Assembly (NCBI GenBank): GCA_965116345.1 | Contig: OZ220680.1 | Location: 62,001 to 126,000, forward strand | Reading direction: 5' to 3' | Length of the DNA: 64,000 bases | Origin: VXYL01 sp965116345 | Lineage (GTDB): Bacteria > Pseudomonadota > Gammaproteobacteria > Pseudomonadales > Azotimanducaceae | Part shown: positions 10,518-19,316 of the stretch, piece by piece | Position numbering within the stretch: the stretch's first letter is position 1 | Layout: every line of letters starts with the position of its first letter | Notes under the pieces: generated by a model | Databases searched by the model: none | What the model saw: the letters and a program-made list of their open reading frames with translations, nothing else | Told to the model about the DNA's origin: nothing | Program-made: the position numbers and the translations under genes

Positions 10518-11677
10518 GACGACTCGGGCGCGGCGGCTTCCCCGCTGGCGAGAACGGGCGACGCGTCGGTGTCGTCGCCCGTTGCGGGGCCACCGTCGAT
10601 CTTCACAAGGACACGCTCGCCGGCGACGACGAACTCCTGACCCACCGTGATCAGTCTGGCTTGCCGGGGCAGGCCGGTAACCCACACGCCGTCGGGGTCG
10701 TCGGCGACGACTTCCACGAGGCGGAACTGGACCCGGTCGTCGGCCCCGACGAGTCGGACACCCAACCGGCCCTCGTCATCGAGCGCGAACACGGCCGGCG
10801 TGATCTTGTGTGCGAGCAAGTCGCCCACGCGGATGTCGATCTCCGTGGTCACGCCGCTGCGCAATTCGTAGTCGGGGTTCGGCACTGTGACTTCGACTCG
10901 GTATGTCCGTGTGCCGGGATCGGCCTCGTAGCCGACGAAACTGATCGTCCCGCCGACCTCGCTGCCCGTCGTCAGCCTACCGCTGGCGGGCGAGCCCAGG
11001 GTTATCCGGTCGACGTCGCGCTCGGTTAGCTGCCCGACGAGCAGCATCGGGTCGAGGTCGACGATACGCGCGCATGGCGTGCCCGCCGGGGCGTAGTCTC
11101 CCACTTCGAGCTGGACGTCCTCGACGACCCCCTCGAAGGGTGCGCGAACAAAGGTCCGCTCGAGATCCAGGACGGCGGCCTCGTGCCGCGCCACCGCACT
11201 TGCCAGCCTTGCTCGAGCCTGCGCGATCGCGGTCTCCGACTGCAGACCGCTCTCCTTGAGCTTGAGGCTGCCGGTGTATTCCAGGCGGGCTTGGTTGACG
11301 CCTTCCTCGCCTTCGTCGACCCGGGACTGGCGATCGTCCGCGGCGATTTGGCACAGCAGGTCGCCCGATGAGACCTTGTCGCCTCGCTCGACGGGACGGG
11401 CGACCACGCGGCCGCTTGTCTCGGCGCGAACGTCGACGGTGCGCTTGTTCGCCGTGCGACCCCGTAGGGTCAGCAGTTCCGTTCGCTTGCTGGCATGGAT
11501 CGTCCGTGCCCGCACGGGAGTTGGCCCTTCCGGGCCCGATGTCTCGGTAGGACGCTCACGGGCCTCGGCCAGCGGGGGGTGTTCGGCAAGCCGGTCCTCG
11601 GCGGTCAGGAAACCCGACAGGAGCCAGATTCCGATGACGCCGGTGATGGCCAAGGCGGTGATGTAGGTGCCACGCAT
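10514..11677 (-). CDS. RND efflux periplasmic adaptor (membrane fusion protein)
   Basis: A 387-residue adaptor with an N-terminal membrane anchor (MRGTYITALAITGVIGIWLL), the first half of a lipoyl domain (VRAETSGRVVARPVERGDKV), a short alpha-helical hairpin (about residues 115-170), the second lipoyl half (TFVRAPFEGVVEDVQLEVGDY), then beta-barrel and membrane-proximal domains. It bridges the RND pump to an outer-membrane channel. It is the first gene of a two-gene operon, with its stop overlapping the pump start by 4 bases. There is no lipobox; the anchor is a transmembrane helix. No local regulator gene is seen. Confidence 0.93.
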   Translation of the reverse strand: MRGTYITALAITGVIGIWLLSGFLTAEDRLAEHPPLAEARERPTETSGPEGPTPVRARTIHASKRTELLTLRGRTANKRTVDVRAETSGRVVARPVERGDKVSSGDLLCQIAADDRQSRVDEGEEGVNQARLEYTGSLKLKESGLQSETAIAQARARLASAVARHEAAVLDLERTFVRAPFEGVVEDVQLEVGDYAPAGTPCARIVDLDPMLLVGQLTERDVDRITLGSPASGRLTTGSEVGGTISFVGYEADPGTRTYRVEVTVPNPDYELRSGVTTEIDIRVGDLLAHKITPAVFALDDEGRLGVRLVGADDRVQFRLVEVVADDPDGVWVTGLPRQARLITVGQEFVVAGERVLVKIDGGPATGDDTDASPVLASGEAAAPESS

Positions 11678-11754
11678 AGAGGATACTGCCGTCGGGCGAC
11701 GACGGAAGGTAACACACGGGCCCCACGGGTGGGCGCCGACCGCTTGCGGCCCAT

Positions 11755-11774
11755 GGCGACGCCCGGCGACGCCC
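11755..11774. repeat. 10-bp tandem duplication in the efflux/phosphatase intergenic region
   Basis: Two perfect copies of GGCGACGCCC (11755-11764 and 11765-11774) in the 114-bp gap between the adaptor start and the phosphatase stop. This gap should hold the promoter of the efflux operon, but no convincing -35/-10 pair is visible. Confidence 0.5.
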
Positions 11775-11791
11775 GGAAGCGCCGCTGTCTG

Positions 11792-14700
11792 CTATTCGTC
11801 GGCGGGCGTCTGGACGAGCCACCAGTCCGCCGTGCCGGATTCACCCCCTTCGCACGTGTAGCTGTAGTCTCCGGCGGTGCGCGAGCGGAATGTCGTCAGC
11901 CGCGTGCACTGGTCGCCGTCGTCGTAGTCGAACACGACGGTCGCTGCGTTCGTCCCGGTGTGTGTGTAGGTGTAGCTGCCCTCGGAGGTGACGGCACCCT
12001 GGGTCTCCCGGAACCGGTCGCCGTCGAGCAGGTCCGCATGGGTCATCGGATCGGCGTCGTTCGCGACACGCATGCCGACGAAACGGTCGCTGAACAAGGC
12101 TTGGTCCGCCGGCGCGAAGTCCAGCGCCGGGGCCGAGGAGAGGTTCGTCAGATGCCCCGTGGGAGTCCCCAGCAGACTCATCACCATGATCGGCAGCTCC
12201 GACTCGACGACGAGTTGCCACTTGCCTGCCCCGTCACCCAGTTGGCCGTCGAATCCGTCGCCGCCCGCCTCCAGATCTTGCGCCGTCAGCGTGCGCGATG
12301 CCCCGGCGGGAACGGCGACGGACACGGTGCCCGACGTGCGTTCACCCCCGTCGTCGACGCCCCAGAGCATTACTTGAGCGGTCTCGTCGCCGGCGTTGAC
12401 CAGGCGCAGCCGGCTCACCTGGTTGACGTTGCTGCCGGGATTGAAGGTGGCGACGCGGTGGCGGTCGCCTTCGCGCGGCACCGTGTCGTGCATCGCGGTC
12501 AGGAAACCGTCGCTCTTGGTGCGGATGTACGCCAGCACTTCGATGTCCAGCCCGCTGGAAAGCGCCAGACGCCAGTCGCCTTTGCCGGCCCCGCTTCCGC
12601 CCGTCAAACCCTTGACTGGGTTGCCCATTTCCAGGTCGTCCGAGTTGAAGTGCACGGTCTCGCCAGCATCGATGGCCACGGTCGACGTCGGATAGCCGAC
12701 GTCGGTGTCGTCGAAGGCGTCGATGGCCACCTCGCCAGCTTCGTCCGAGTGGTTGATCACCCGGACGAAGCCCTGGCGCTCGAGCGGGTCCGAAGCCGAA
12801 GGGAACATCGGCACGGTGTGGACTCCGTCGCTCACATTCGCCGGGGCGGTCGACAGATTCGTCAGGTGGCCGGTGGGGGTCTGCATCAGGCTCATGACGT
12901 GGATCGGCTGGTCGGCGTCGACGCGGAGACGCCACTTGCCTTTGCCGTCCCCCAGCGCCCCCGAGAATCCGCTACCACCGGCCTCCAACTCCGCGGCGCC
13001 GAGCGTCACCGAGGCCTGCGCGGGCAGGGCGACTTCGACCGCGTCGCCGGGAGACGCGTTTGCGTCGTCGATTCCCGTGATACTGACCGCGGCGGTGACA
13101 TTGCTCGGATTGACGAGGCGCAGTTGACTCTCCTGGTTCGTGTTGCTGCCCGGATTGAAGACGACGACGCGGTACCGACCGTCCTCGGCCACCGGTGCCT
13201 GGTCGTGGATGGCGGTCAGGAAACCGTCCGCGGGCGTGCGGATGTAGCTCAGTACCTCGATGTCCAGGGTGCTCGTCAGGGTGAGCCGCCAGTCGCCGTT
13301 GCCGGACCCCGTTCCCATGGCAAGTCCCTTCCTGGCGTTGCCGCCTTCGAGGTCGCCCGAGTTGAAGTGGACGGTCCTGCCCGCACCGATCTCCAACGTG
13401 ACCGGGCCGAATGCCGTGCCGGCGTCGTCGAATGCCTCGATGCGCACCGTACCCCACCGCGCGGAGTGGTTGATGACGCGGACGAATCCCTGGCGAATCG
13501 TGTCCGCAGCGGAAGGAAACATCAGCGCGCGGTGTTTCCCGGCCGCACCCGCCGCCACCACGGTGACCGTGGCGGTCGCGGATGCGGCGTTCCCGGCGAG
13601 GTCGGTGGCCGTGAAGGTCACGGTGTGTTCGCCGATCGGCAGAACACCGCCCGGGTCGGCCGCGAGCGTGATGTCGTCGATGGAATCGACGTTGTCCGAC
13701 ACGGTCAGGTAGGGGAGCATCAGCGACCGCGTGAGTGTCGTGCCGTCGGTCGTCTGCGCCTCCACCTCGAAGTCGGCTGCGGCGATTTCGGGCGGCGTGT
13801 CGTCGACACTGCGGGTCGCATCGAGCGGGTAGACGTCGTCGGCGTCGGCCACGCCGTCGTTGTCGTCGTCGCTGTCGCAGGCATCGCCGTCACCGTCCGA
13901 ATCGGTATCCGTCTGGTCGTCGTTGGCGATCGCCGGGCAGTTGTCGTCGTCGTCGAGGACGCCGTCGTCGTCGCTGTCGATGTTCTTGGTCAGGCGGTAG
14001 GTGTCGTTCACCTCGCCGTCCCGGTTGATGAAATAGGCGTCGAGTCGAGCGCCGTCGATGTCGATGACGACGGAGCCCTCGTAGTTCTCCCGGTACTGCA
14101 TGATGACGTGCCGGGTGAGGTCGCCTTGGTTCTTGGACGAACTGCCGACCACGGAATAGACCGCGCCCTGGTTGGCACCGGCGTCTTTTGTGTAGCCGCC
14201 GCTCTCGGGACTCCCCGAGCCCGCATCCATGGCGTGCGCGGCCTCGCTGTATGTCGAGGATAGACCGTAGTGTCCATTGATCAGAAAGGATCGTTCGTAG
14301 GAGTGGCTGTGTCCGGTGAGATTCAAGTCGGCACCGTGGTATTCGAGCGGCGGCACGAATCGGAGCCTCATCTCGATCAACTGGGCTTCCGCATCCGAGT
14401 CGTGGGAACCCTTGGTGTATGGGGGATGGTGCCAGTAGGAGATGATGTGGTCTTGCGCGGTCGCCGCCAGGTCTTCGCACATCCAGTTGTACATCGCCCC
14501 GCCGGCGCCGTCCTCGGGACAGATGTTGATCCCGGGATTGATGGGCGCCGAGCGGTCCGTGTCGTGGGAGTCCAGGGCGACGAAATGGATGTTGGCGTAG
14601 TCGAAGGAGTAGTACGCCTCCGTGCCGCTGGCGATGCCCCCGGCTTCGGCCGCCTTGGGCAGGGTGAAGGCTTCGTAGTACGGCCCGGACTGCGTCGGGG

Positions 14701-16354
14701 AGTCGGAGTCGCCGAACTCGTGGTTGCCGGGTACCGCCCAGAGCACGTGGTTTCGAAGGATGTCCGCGAACGGCTCGAACAACCCCCGGGTGTACTCGCT
14801 GTCGGTACCGTCGTTGTAGGCGTTGTCGCCGAGTATCAGGACGATGTCGGCGGTGTTGCCGCCGTTCGCGGCGATCCATTGGAGGTACTCGTCCTTGACG
14901 GCCATGGCGTCGTCGCAGCCCGGCTGGTCGATGGCGCACTGTCCCGAGTCGCCGATCACCCAGATGCGCACGGGTTCTCTGGACCCCGTCGGCGGCGAAG
15001 TCTTGAAGAAGTGGTCGGCATCGCCGCCGGCGAAGGTCGTGTTCGAGTTGCCGATCTCGTAGTAGTACTTGGTGTCGCTGTCGAGACCGGTGACGACAAC
15101 CTCGTGCTCGTTCGTCAACTCGTCCATCTCGATGGTCGTGTCCAGGCTGCCCACTGCGGTTCCGAAGGAGAGCTTCGAATCGGTGAAGCCGTCGGTTCGC
15201 CAGCGGACGATCATCGATGTCGGCGTGCCCATCTGCAGGTACGGGCCGCGGACGACCTCGGGCGAGGCGGATGCGAGGATCTGCGCGAGCCCGAGGTCGA
15301 AGCTCAGGTCGGAGCTGGTGGTGTTGACCTGGTGGACTTCGACCGCCAGCACGTTGTCGCCGGCGACGAGCGAATCGGCCGATAGGGTGAATTCGTGGAT
15401 ATCCTGTCCGTCGTCGCTGGCATTGAATGCGAACGTAGCGGCGGTCACTTCGCCCGCAGGCATGTTGGAACGAAGGATCTCGGTGTTGTTCAGGTACACG
15501 ATGGCGCCGTCGTCGCGCCGCAGTTCGACTTCGAGGCCGACGATCGCCGCGATGCTGTCGAGCCTGAATTCGTGGCGGAAATAGAACGTCGTCGCGCCGC
15601 GTGTGATCGTGGTGTTCTCGTCGCCCTCGCCGAACCCGAGTTGCGCGGGACCGGACGCCCAGGCCGAGTCGTCGAAATCCAAACCGCGCCACGCGGTTCC
15701 CTGGTCGGTCCCGTTATCGAGGTAGCGCCAGGTGGCGCCCAGCGAAACGATGTCGTTGGCACCCGGTGCGGTTGCCGTCGTGTCGAGCGTGAAGTCGAAA
15801 CTCACGTCCGAGCTGTCCGTGCTGTTCTGATGCACTTCCACTGCGACGACGTTGTCGCCCGTTGTCAGCGATGACGACTCGAATTCGTGCTCGAAGTACT
15901 CCCCGGTCTCGACGGCGGTAGATGCCGGCGTGCCCGAGGAGATCGTTCCGGCAGGCATGTTGGTTCGAAAGACCTCGGTGCCGTTGATGTAGACCACGGC
16001 GCCGTCGTCTCTCAGGATCGTGAGGGCAAGCCCCGCGACCGTGCCCGGATCGTCGATGGTCAACGTGTGGCGGAAGTAGTAGGTGATGTGCCCGCTCGTG
16101 AGGACGGTCGCCTCGTCGCCGTCGCCAAACCCCAGTTGGGCCGGGCCCGACTCCCAGCCGGAGTCGTCGAAGTCGGTCTCGCGCCAGGCCGTTCCCTGGT
16201 TGCTGCCGTCGTCCAGGTATCGCCAATCGGCACCCCGGGTGATCAACGCTTCGGCGTGCGCCAGAGGGGTCGCCAACGCGAGGAGCAAGGGCACGAGCAT
16301 GAGCGCCGGTGTCGATGACCTTCGGGACCCAATGGGGATGATGATGTCTGTCAT
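11792..16354 (-). CDS. Large secreted purple-acid-phosphatase-like metallophosphoesterase with repeated C-terminal modules
   Basis: A 1520-residue exported multidomain protein. Signal peptide about 1-35 (cleavage near AHA). Two similar beta-rich galactose-binding-like repeats follow (about 38-190 and 203-358, both with WRYLD, FDDS.W and YFRH). Next is a fibronectin-like N-terminal domain of purple acid phosphatases (about 365-450). The calcineurin-like phosphoesterase domain (about 462-775) has its metal ligands visible: GDSG (468), GDNAYN (509), GNHEFGD (543), YWHHP (640) and GHSHSYER (681). Then an Asp-rich thrombospondin type-3-like Ca-binding stretch (793-845), a HYR/Ig-like domain (about 853-934), four related modules of about 110 residues (A-B-A-B, 943-1408) and a Cys-containing C-terminal domain. 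A phosphomonoesterase or phosphodiesterase acting outside the cell or at the cell surface is likely; the substrate is unknown. The ATG overlaps the stop of the upstream TPR gene by 4 bases. Confidence 0.88.
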   Translation of the reverse strand: MTDIIIPIGSRRSSTPALMLVPLLLALATPLAHAEALITRGADWRYLDDGSNQGTAWRETDFDDSGWESGPAQLGFGDGDEATVLTSGHITYYFRHTLTIDDPGTVAGLALTILRDDGAVVYINGTEVFRTNMPAGTISSGTPASTAVETGEYFEHEFESSSLTTGDNVVAVEVHQNSTDSSDVSFDFTLDTTATAPGANDIVSLGATWRYLDNGTDQGTAWRGLDFDDSAWASGPAQLGFGEGDENTTITRGATTFYFRHEFRLDSIAAIVGLEVELRRDDGAIVYLNNTEILRSNMPAGEVTAATFAFNASDDGQDIHEFTLSADSLVAGDNVLAVEVHQVNTTSSDLSFDLGLAQILASASPEVVRGPYLQMGTPTSMIVRWRTDGFTDSKLSFGTAVGSLDTTIEMDELTNEHEVVVTGLDSDTKYYYEIGNSNTTFAGGDADHFFKTSPPTGSREPVRIWVIGDSGQCAIDQPGCDDAMAVKDEYLQWIAANGGNTADIVLILGDNAYNDGTDSEYTRGLFEPFADILRNHVLWAVPGNHEFGDSDSPTQSGPYYEAFTLPKAAEAGGIASGTEAYYSFDYANIHFVALDSHDTDRSAPINPGINICPEDGAGGAMYNWMCEDLAATAQDHIISYWHHPPYTKGSHDSDAEAQLIEMRLRFVPPLEYHGADLNLTGHSHSYERSFLINGHYGLSSTYSEAAHAMDAGSGSPESGGYTKDAGANQGAVYSVVGSSSKNQGDLTRHVIMQYRENYEGSVVIDIDGARLDAYFINRDGEVNDTYRLTKNIDSDDDGVLDDDDNCPAIANDDQTDTDSDGDGDACDSDDDNDGVADADDVYPLDATRSVDDTPPEIAAADFEVEAQTTDGTTLTRSLMLPYLTVSDNVDSIDDITLAADPGGVLPIGEHTVTFTATDLAGNAASATATVTVVAAGAAGKHRALMFPSAADTIRQGFVRVINHSARWGTVRIEAFDDAGTAFGPVTLEIGAGRTVHFNSGDLEGGNARKGLAMGTGSGNGDWRLTLTSTLDIEVLSYIRTPADGFLTAIHDQAPVAEDGRYRVVVFNPGSNTNQESQLRLVNPSNVTAAVSITGIDDANASPGDAVEVALPAQASVTLGAAELEAGGSGFSGALGDGKGKWRLRVDADQPIHVMSLMQTPTGHLTNLSTAPANVSDGVHTVPMFPSASDPLERQGFVRVINHSDEAGEVAIDAFDDTDVGYPTSTVAIDAGETVHFNSDDLEMGNPVKGLTGGSGAGKGDWRLALSSGLDIEVLAYIRTKSDGFLTAMHDTVPREGDRHRVATFNPGSNVNQVSRLRLVNAGDETAQVMLWGVDDGGERTSGTVSVAVPAGASRTLTAQDLEAGGDGFDGQLGDGAGKWQLVVESELPIMVMSLLGTPTGHLTNLSSAPALDFAPADQALFSDRFVGMRVANDADPMTHADLLDGDRFRETQGAVTSEGSYTYTHTGTNAATVVFDYDDGDQCTRLTTFRSRTAGDYSYTCEGGESGTADWWLVQTPADE

Positions 16355-17214
16355 GGCGTCGTGTCCTTGTGCAGATGCCGGGAGATGGTCTCCGCCAATG
16401 CGACCATCGCTGGGGAAGACCGGACCCGGCGCGGCAATGAGTTCAGGGCTTCGCTCGCCATTCGGAATGCGTCCACGGCTTCGCCATGCCGGCCGGCGGA
16501 AGCGAGAACGGTGGCCTTGTTCACCAGCCAGGTCTCCTTGCGTTCGATCGTCGCAAGCACCGCGTCGATGCGGACGATCGCGCCGGCGTGATTGCCCCGG
16601 GCAAGTTCCGTGTCGATGGCGAGTTTCTGCAGCGTGACGAGCGGTCCGATGATCCGCATCCCCTCGTCCAATCCCTCGACGGCCGTTGCCAGGTAGCGTT
16701 CTCCGGCAGCCCGGTACGACCGGGCACGGGCGAGAAAGTGATCGGGCACCGGCGTCGGCTGGAGCGCGATGGCCAGGTCGTACTGTTCGGCGGCGTCCAG
16801 ATGGCGGTCTTGACCCGTCAAGGCTTCGGCGAGCGCGATGTGTGCCGATGGACTGTCGGGGACGTCTTCGAGGAACCGGCGCAGCGCGAATTCCGCGTCG
16901 CCGAACAGCTGGGCATCGAGGTGATTCAAACCGATCAGGTAGTGGACCCGGGATTGGCCCGGCGAGATGGCGAACACCCGGTCGAGGTCCGCCAGGGCTT
17001 CGTCGCGGTGCCCCAACCGTCGATGGACCTCGGCGCGTTCGAGCAGCAAGCGGACGGAATCGGGTTGGGACTCGATCCGGGCGTCGAGATTGGCGAGGTA
17101 CTCGCTGCGGTCACCGTGTCCTGTAGCGACCAGGCCGGCCGCAACCAGGCACAACACGACAACCATGCGCGCCGGGCGACGCGACCGAAACCGATAGCGC
17201 GTGCTTTGAATCAC
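16351..17214 (-). CDS. Exported TPR-repeat protein, partner of the phosphatase
   Basis: A 287-residue protein with an Arg-rich N terminus and a hydrophobic segment (residues 17-32, MVVVLCLVAAGLVATG) that acts as a signal or anchor. Several tetratricopeptide-like helical pairs follow, for example LLLERAEVHRRLGHRDEALA, YLIGLNHLDAQLFGDAEFAL and HIALAEALTGQDRHLDAAEQ. TPR arrays mediate protein-protein contacts. The stop overlaps the start of the large phosphatase by 4 bases, so the two are almost certainly coexpressed and may interact in the periplasm; the interaction is an inference. It is first in this minus-strand operon and divergent from gpsA. Confidence 0.8.
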   Translation of the reverse strand: MIQSTRYRFRSRRPARMVVVLCLVAAGLVATGHGDRSEYLANLDARIESQPDSVRLLLERAEVHRRLGHRDEALADLDRVFAISPGQSRVHYLIGLNHLDAQLFGDAEFALRRFLEDVPDSPSAHIALAEALTGQDRHLDAAEQYDLAIALQPTPVPDHFLARARSYRAAGERYLATAVEGLDEGMRIIGPLVTLQKLAIDTELARGNHAGAIVRIDAVLATIERKETWLVNKATVLASAGRHGEAVDAFRMASEALNSLPRRVRSSPAMVALAETISRHLHKDTTP

Positions 17215-17403
17215 GCCCCGACTCCCCCCGAGTCGCGGCAGTGTAATGCCACTACGCGCCGAGCATCTGCGCGTACCGGTGCGCTGTCAAGTCGGAGGGC
17301 AATGGAGAAGCGTTCCGGAGTCAGCGGCCGTGGTGGACATGGGCGTCGGCCCGCCTTAAGTTGACCGCACGGTTTCAAGATGTAGGTGGAGGAGGGAACC
17401 GCG

Positions 17404-18426
17404 TTGCAGGCCGCCGTGGTCGGTGCCGGAAACTTCGGCACCGCGATTGCCAACATCGTCGCTTCGAACGGCGTCAACGTGCATCTGTGGATACGCGACG
17501 AAGCGCAACTCGCCGACATCCGCGTCCACGGCGAGAACCGTCGCTATCTCCCCGGCCACCCGCTGGTCGACGGAATCGAGCCGACATCGGATCTGCCGAG
17601 CGCGCTCGACACCGCCGACGTGGTGTTCGTGACGGTTCCGAGTGCGTCGTTTCGCGAGGTCTCCCGGGAACTCGACGGCCTGCTGCGGCCGGCCACCTTC
17701 GTGATTAGTGCCACCAAGGGCATCGAGGCGGGTTTCCGGCTGATGAGCCAGATACTCGAGGAAATATTGCCCGACGCCATGATCGGCGTGATCAGCGGGC
17801 CGAATCTCGCTGAGGAGATGGCCGACGGCCGCTTCACGGGCACCGTGGTGGCGAGCAAGCATCAAGAACTCCGCAGCACCGCGCAGCGCATTCTCACCAG
17901 CCCGACGTTCCGGGTGTATTCGAACGACGACGTCTACGGTGTCGAACTCGGCGGCGCCCTGAAGAACATCTACGCCATCGTCTGCGGCATGGCGACGGCG
18001 TTGAACGTCGGCCAGAACGCGTTGGCGATGCTGGTGACCCGCAGCCTGGCCGAGATGGGACGCTTCGCGGTGTCCATGGGGGCCAACCCGTTCACCTTCC
18101 TGGGACTCGCCGGCGTCGGCGACCTTTTCGCCACCTGCACGTCGCCGCTGTCGCGCAATTTCCAACTCGGCGTGAAGCTCGCATCGGGCACCTCGCTGGA
18201 CGAAGCCATGGAGGCACTCGGCAAGCTGGCGGAGGGTGTCAACACGGTGCGCGTGGTCCATGCCAAGAGCCGGGAGTTGGACGTCTACATGCCCTTGGCC
18301 GACGGACTGTACCGACTGCTGTTCGACGGGGCCGAGTTGGGCGGTATCATCTCGGGTCTGATGAACAGCGAACAACGGGTGGACGTGGAATTCGTGGCAC
18401 CGACGGTATGGAGTCACCAGCAATGA
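17404..18426 (+). CDS. gpsA: Glycerol-3-phosphate dehydrogenase [NAD(P)+]
   Basis: A cytosolic enzyme that reduces dihydroxyacetone phosphate to sn-glycerol 3-phosphate for phospholipid synthesis, 340 residues. Dinucleotide-binding GAGNFGTAIA at the N terminus, VISATKGIEAG, ISGPNLAEEMADG, the catalytic-Lys region VELGGALKNIYAI and the C-terminal GLAGVGDLFATC block are all present. Start: a strong GGAGGAGGG at 17388-17396 lies about 7 bases before the TTG at 17404, which also gives the usual short N terminus. A GTG at 17386 would overlap that ribosome-binding site, so TTG is preferred. The gene overlaps the next one by 4 bases. Confidence 0.95.
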   Translation: MQAAVVGAGNFGTAIANIVASNGVNVHLWIRDEAQLADIRVHGENRRYLPGHPLVDGIEPTSDLPSALDTADVVFVTVPSASFREVSRELDGLLRPATFVISATKGIEAGFRLMSQILEEILPDAMIGVISGPNLAEEMADGRFTGTVVASKHQELRSTAQRILTSPTFRVYSNDDVYGVELGGALKNIYAIVCGMATALNVGQNALAMLVTRSLAEMGRFAVSMGANPFTFLGLAGVGDLFATCTSPLSRNFQLGVKLASGTSLDEAMEALGKLAEGVNTVRVVHAKSRELDVYMPLADGLYRLLFDGAELGGIISGLMNSEQRVDVEFVAPTVWSHQQ

Positions 18427-19316
18427 GAGCTTTGACGATGGTCGCGGCGGGGGTGCTGGTCTGTGCTCCGGCTTGGGCGCAAACCGACCTCGAGGGATCG
18501 GGCGATCCGGAGGGCTTCGACCGCTTTCCGGGTTCCTGGATCGTCGAGTACTCGCCCAGCACGTCCTTGCGTGCCTACGAGTTCGTCACCGGCAAGGTGG
18601 CGAGGATCCGGCGGGAAGTGCGCATCGAAGAGAGCATGCGAGTCGGCGCGGACCTCGTCCGGGTCACCTACCGCATGCCCGACGGGACTCGGCTGAACGA
18701 CGTCGTCGCCCACTACGAGAGTGTGGTGGACGATCTTGGTGCGCAGATCGAGTTCAACTGCCGGGGCCTGGATTGCGGTCTCAGCACGATCTGGGCGAAC
18801 CAGGTGTTCGGCGTCAAGGAACTGGCCGCGTCAGACGCGGCGCAAGTCTATGTGGCGGCGGTGGATACCGCCGCATCCCGTCTGATCTCCATCTACATGG
18901 CGCAGCGACCCAACCGGCGCGTGTACGCCCATGTGGACGTCGCGCTCACCGAGGGGTTGCAAGCCGGGTTGTCGGCCGATGACGTGGTCGAGGCGTTGGA
19001 GTCCAAGGGCTTCGCGGTTTTGGGCGGCGCGGCGCCGGACGACGCGGGAAGTCTCGACGAGGCCGACCTGCAGGCGCTCGACGAACTTGCCGCCGCACTG
19101 GGGGAATTCGAAGGCGAAGTCTTCGTCGCCTGCCATGTCGGCGGGTCGGACGCCGAGCGCGCCGTCGCACAATCGCAGGGATGCGCCGAAGCCGCCGTTG
19201 CGCGGTTGAAAGCCGGCGGCGTCGATGCAGCCGGGTTCGGGGTGGGGGCGTTTGCCCCGCGCGAAGGGATGTCGGCATCCCGCCTGGAACTCGTGGCACC
19301 GGGAGGGAGTCGTTGA
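18423..19316 (+). CDS. Exported DUF4892-type protein
   Basis: A 297-residue protein with a clear signal peptide (MRALTMVAAGVLVCAPAWAQ). The body matches what I recognise as the DUF4892 family: a GSWIVEYSPSTSLRAYEFVTG opening, EFNCRGLDCGLSTIWANQVFG and YVAAVDTAASRLISIYMAQRPNRRVYAHVDV. The function of the family is unknown; the context suggests an envelope protein. The ATG overlaps the gpsA stop (ATGA). The C-terminal part (about 215-297) is Ala/Glu-rich and resembles a self-association or OmpA-like periplasmic domain, with two Cys (HVGGSD and QGCAEA region). The 3' end overlaps the likely 5' part of prmB. Confidence 0.78.
   Translation: MRALTMVAAGVLVCAPAWAQTDLEGSGDPEGFDRFPGSWIVEYSPSTSLRAYEFVTGKVARIRREVRIEESMRVGADLVRVTYRMPDGTRLNDVVAHYESVVDDLGAQIEFNCRGLDCGLSTIWANQVFGVKELAASDAAQVYVAAVDTAASRLISIYMAQRPNRRVYAHVDVALTEGLQAGLSADDVVEALESKGFAVLGGAAPDDAGSLDEADLQALDELAAALGEFEGEVFVACHVGGSDAERAVAQSQGCAEAAVARLKAGGVDAAGFGVGAFAPREGMSASRLELVAPGGSR

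Noticed and set aside
11495..14263. A 922-codon open frame antisense to the large phosphatase
   Set aside because: Its composition (Val/Arg/Gly/Asp-rich) is that of a GC-rich shadow frame. It overlaps the well-conserved phosphatase throughout and shows no domain.
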